Shown here one piece after another: positions 63,621 through 64,000 of a DNA stretch of 64,000 nucleotides. Position numbers and translations under genes: made by a program. Position 1 is the first letter of the stretch. Each line of letters begins with the position of its first letter. The notes under the pieces are model-generated. The model saw nothing but the letters and a program-made list of their open reading frames with translations, ran no database searches and was not told the origin of the DNA. The DNA is from Beroe forskalii (taxonomy: Eukaryota > Ctenophora > Nuda > Beroida > Beroidae): positions 310,001 to 374,000 of the forward strand of contig WFMF01000097.1 in assembly GCA_011033025.1 (NCBI GenBank), given 5' to 3'.

Positions 63621-63955
63621 TCAGGACACCGAGCAACTGGGGGCGACCGCCCCCAGACTCCAGCTATTAAGGGAGGTTAAGGCTTTGGCTGCAGGGAGCA
63701 TTAGGTGCCGACCATATGCTGGGAGGACTAGGCACCCTGCTTATGGGAGGAAAAACAGTTTTGGGAGACAAGTCCGTGGACACAACGGATGTTTAAACAT
63801 TCAGGACAGAGCAAGGTCCGGATCCGGAAGCATCAGGAAACCAGTGGGCGTCACGGCAAAGAGGAGAATGTCAGACGGTTTGATTTTAAAGAAGTGCTCG
63901 GAGACTTGGTTCGATGACGAGTGCATTCTAGTTGCTCCTGCCGCAAAAGTCACAG
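63621..63955 (+). other. Possible exon running toward the window edge
   Basis: Open frame of about 110 codons ending at CACAG followed by a GTTAGT donor at 63,956. Basic composition with no recognisable domain. The ORF's ATG lies inside the adjacent MITE, so a start there is doubtful. A partial gene or a repeat fragment are both possible. Confidence 0.25.
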
Positions 63956-64000
63956 GTTAGTAAACTTTTCTTTCAATTCGTGAATCTGATCTACCAGGCC

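Overview
The window is from a repeat-rich, AT-rich animal nuclear genome. The evidence is spliced genes with consistent intron phases, a plasma-membrane semaphorin with PSI and Ig domains, two 7TM receptors, an importin-13-like gene, LINE and tRNA-derived SINE debris, and many foldback elements and minisatellites. Nothing points to a prokaryote, an organelle or a virus. The gene set suits an invertebrate metazoan, but the phylum cannot be fixed from the sequence alone.

Layout. (1) 1-24.3 kb is organised around an inverted segmental duplication. Arm A (about 1,470-7,565, plus) and arm B (about 19,612-24,206, minus) both carry the first four recognisable exons of an importin-13/transportin-3-like nuclear transport receptor. 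Only the minus-strand copy continues into seven more exons (down to 16,245). The arm A copy is truncated and has a one-base frameshift, so it is a pseudogene. Between the arms, on the minus strand, lie an intronless LDLa-repeat 7TM receptor (9,229-11,535) and an intronless secreted protein of unknown family (13,303-14,202). (2) 24.3-36 kb is mostly mobile and satellite DNA: LINE ORF1 and reverse-transcriptase remnants, copies of a 268-bp dispersed element, a short inverted-repeat element, a tRNA-like SINE and a 1.9-kb minisatellite. (3) 36.06-57.36 kb (plus) holds the 3' part of a transmembrane semaphorin: 14 exons giving C-terminal Sema, PSI, two Ig domains, a membrane helix and a proline-rich cytoplasmic tail. 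A class A-like GPCR (47,891-49,201, minus) sits inside one of its introns. (4) 57.4-63.3 kb contains the semaphorin 3' flank and a 22-bp-unit satellite in opposite orientations around a palindrome-rich GC island. The last 0.5 kb holds one more short inverted-repeat element and a possible exon running off the window.

The most notable pattern is that several semaphorin exon boundaries have been caught up in tandem duplication. A 39-bp minisatellite of about 23 units repeats the 3' splice site and exon start of the first Ig domain's second exon. A 61-bp repeat duplicates a 5' splice site of the second Ig domain. A 58-bp duplication repeats the acceptor of the first cytoplasmic exon. A 25-bp-unit array runs up to the acceptor of the PSI exon. 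The second strong theme is that the two duplication arms act as filled-site/empty-site pairs that date and delimit several transposon insertions.
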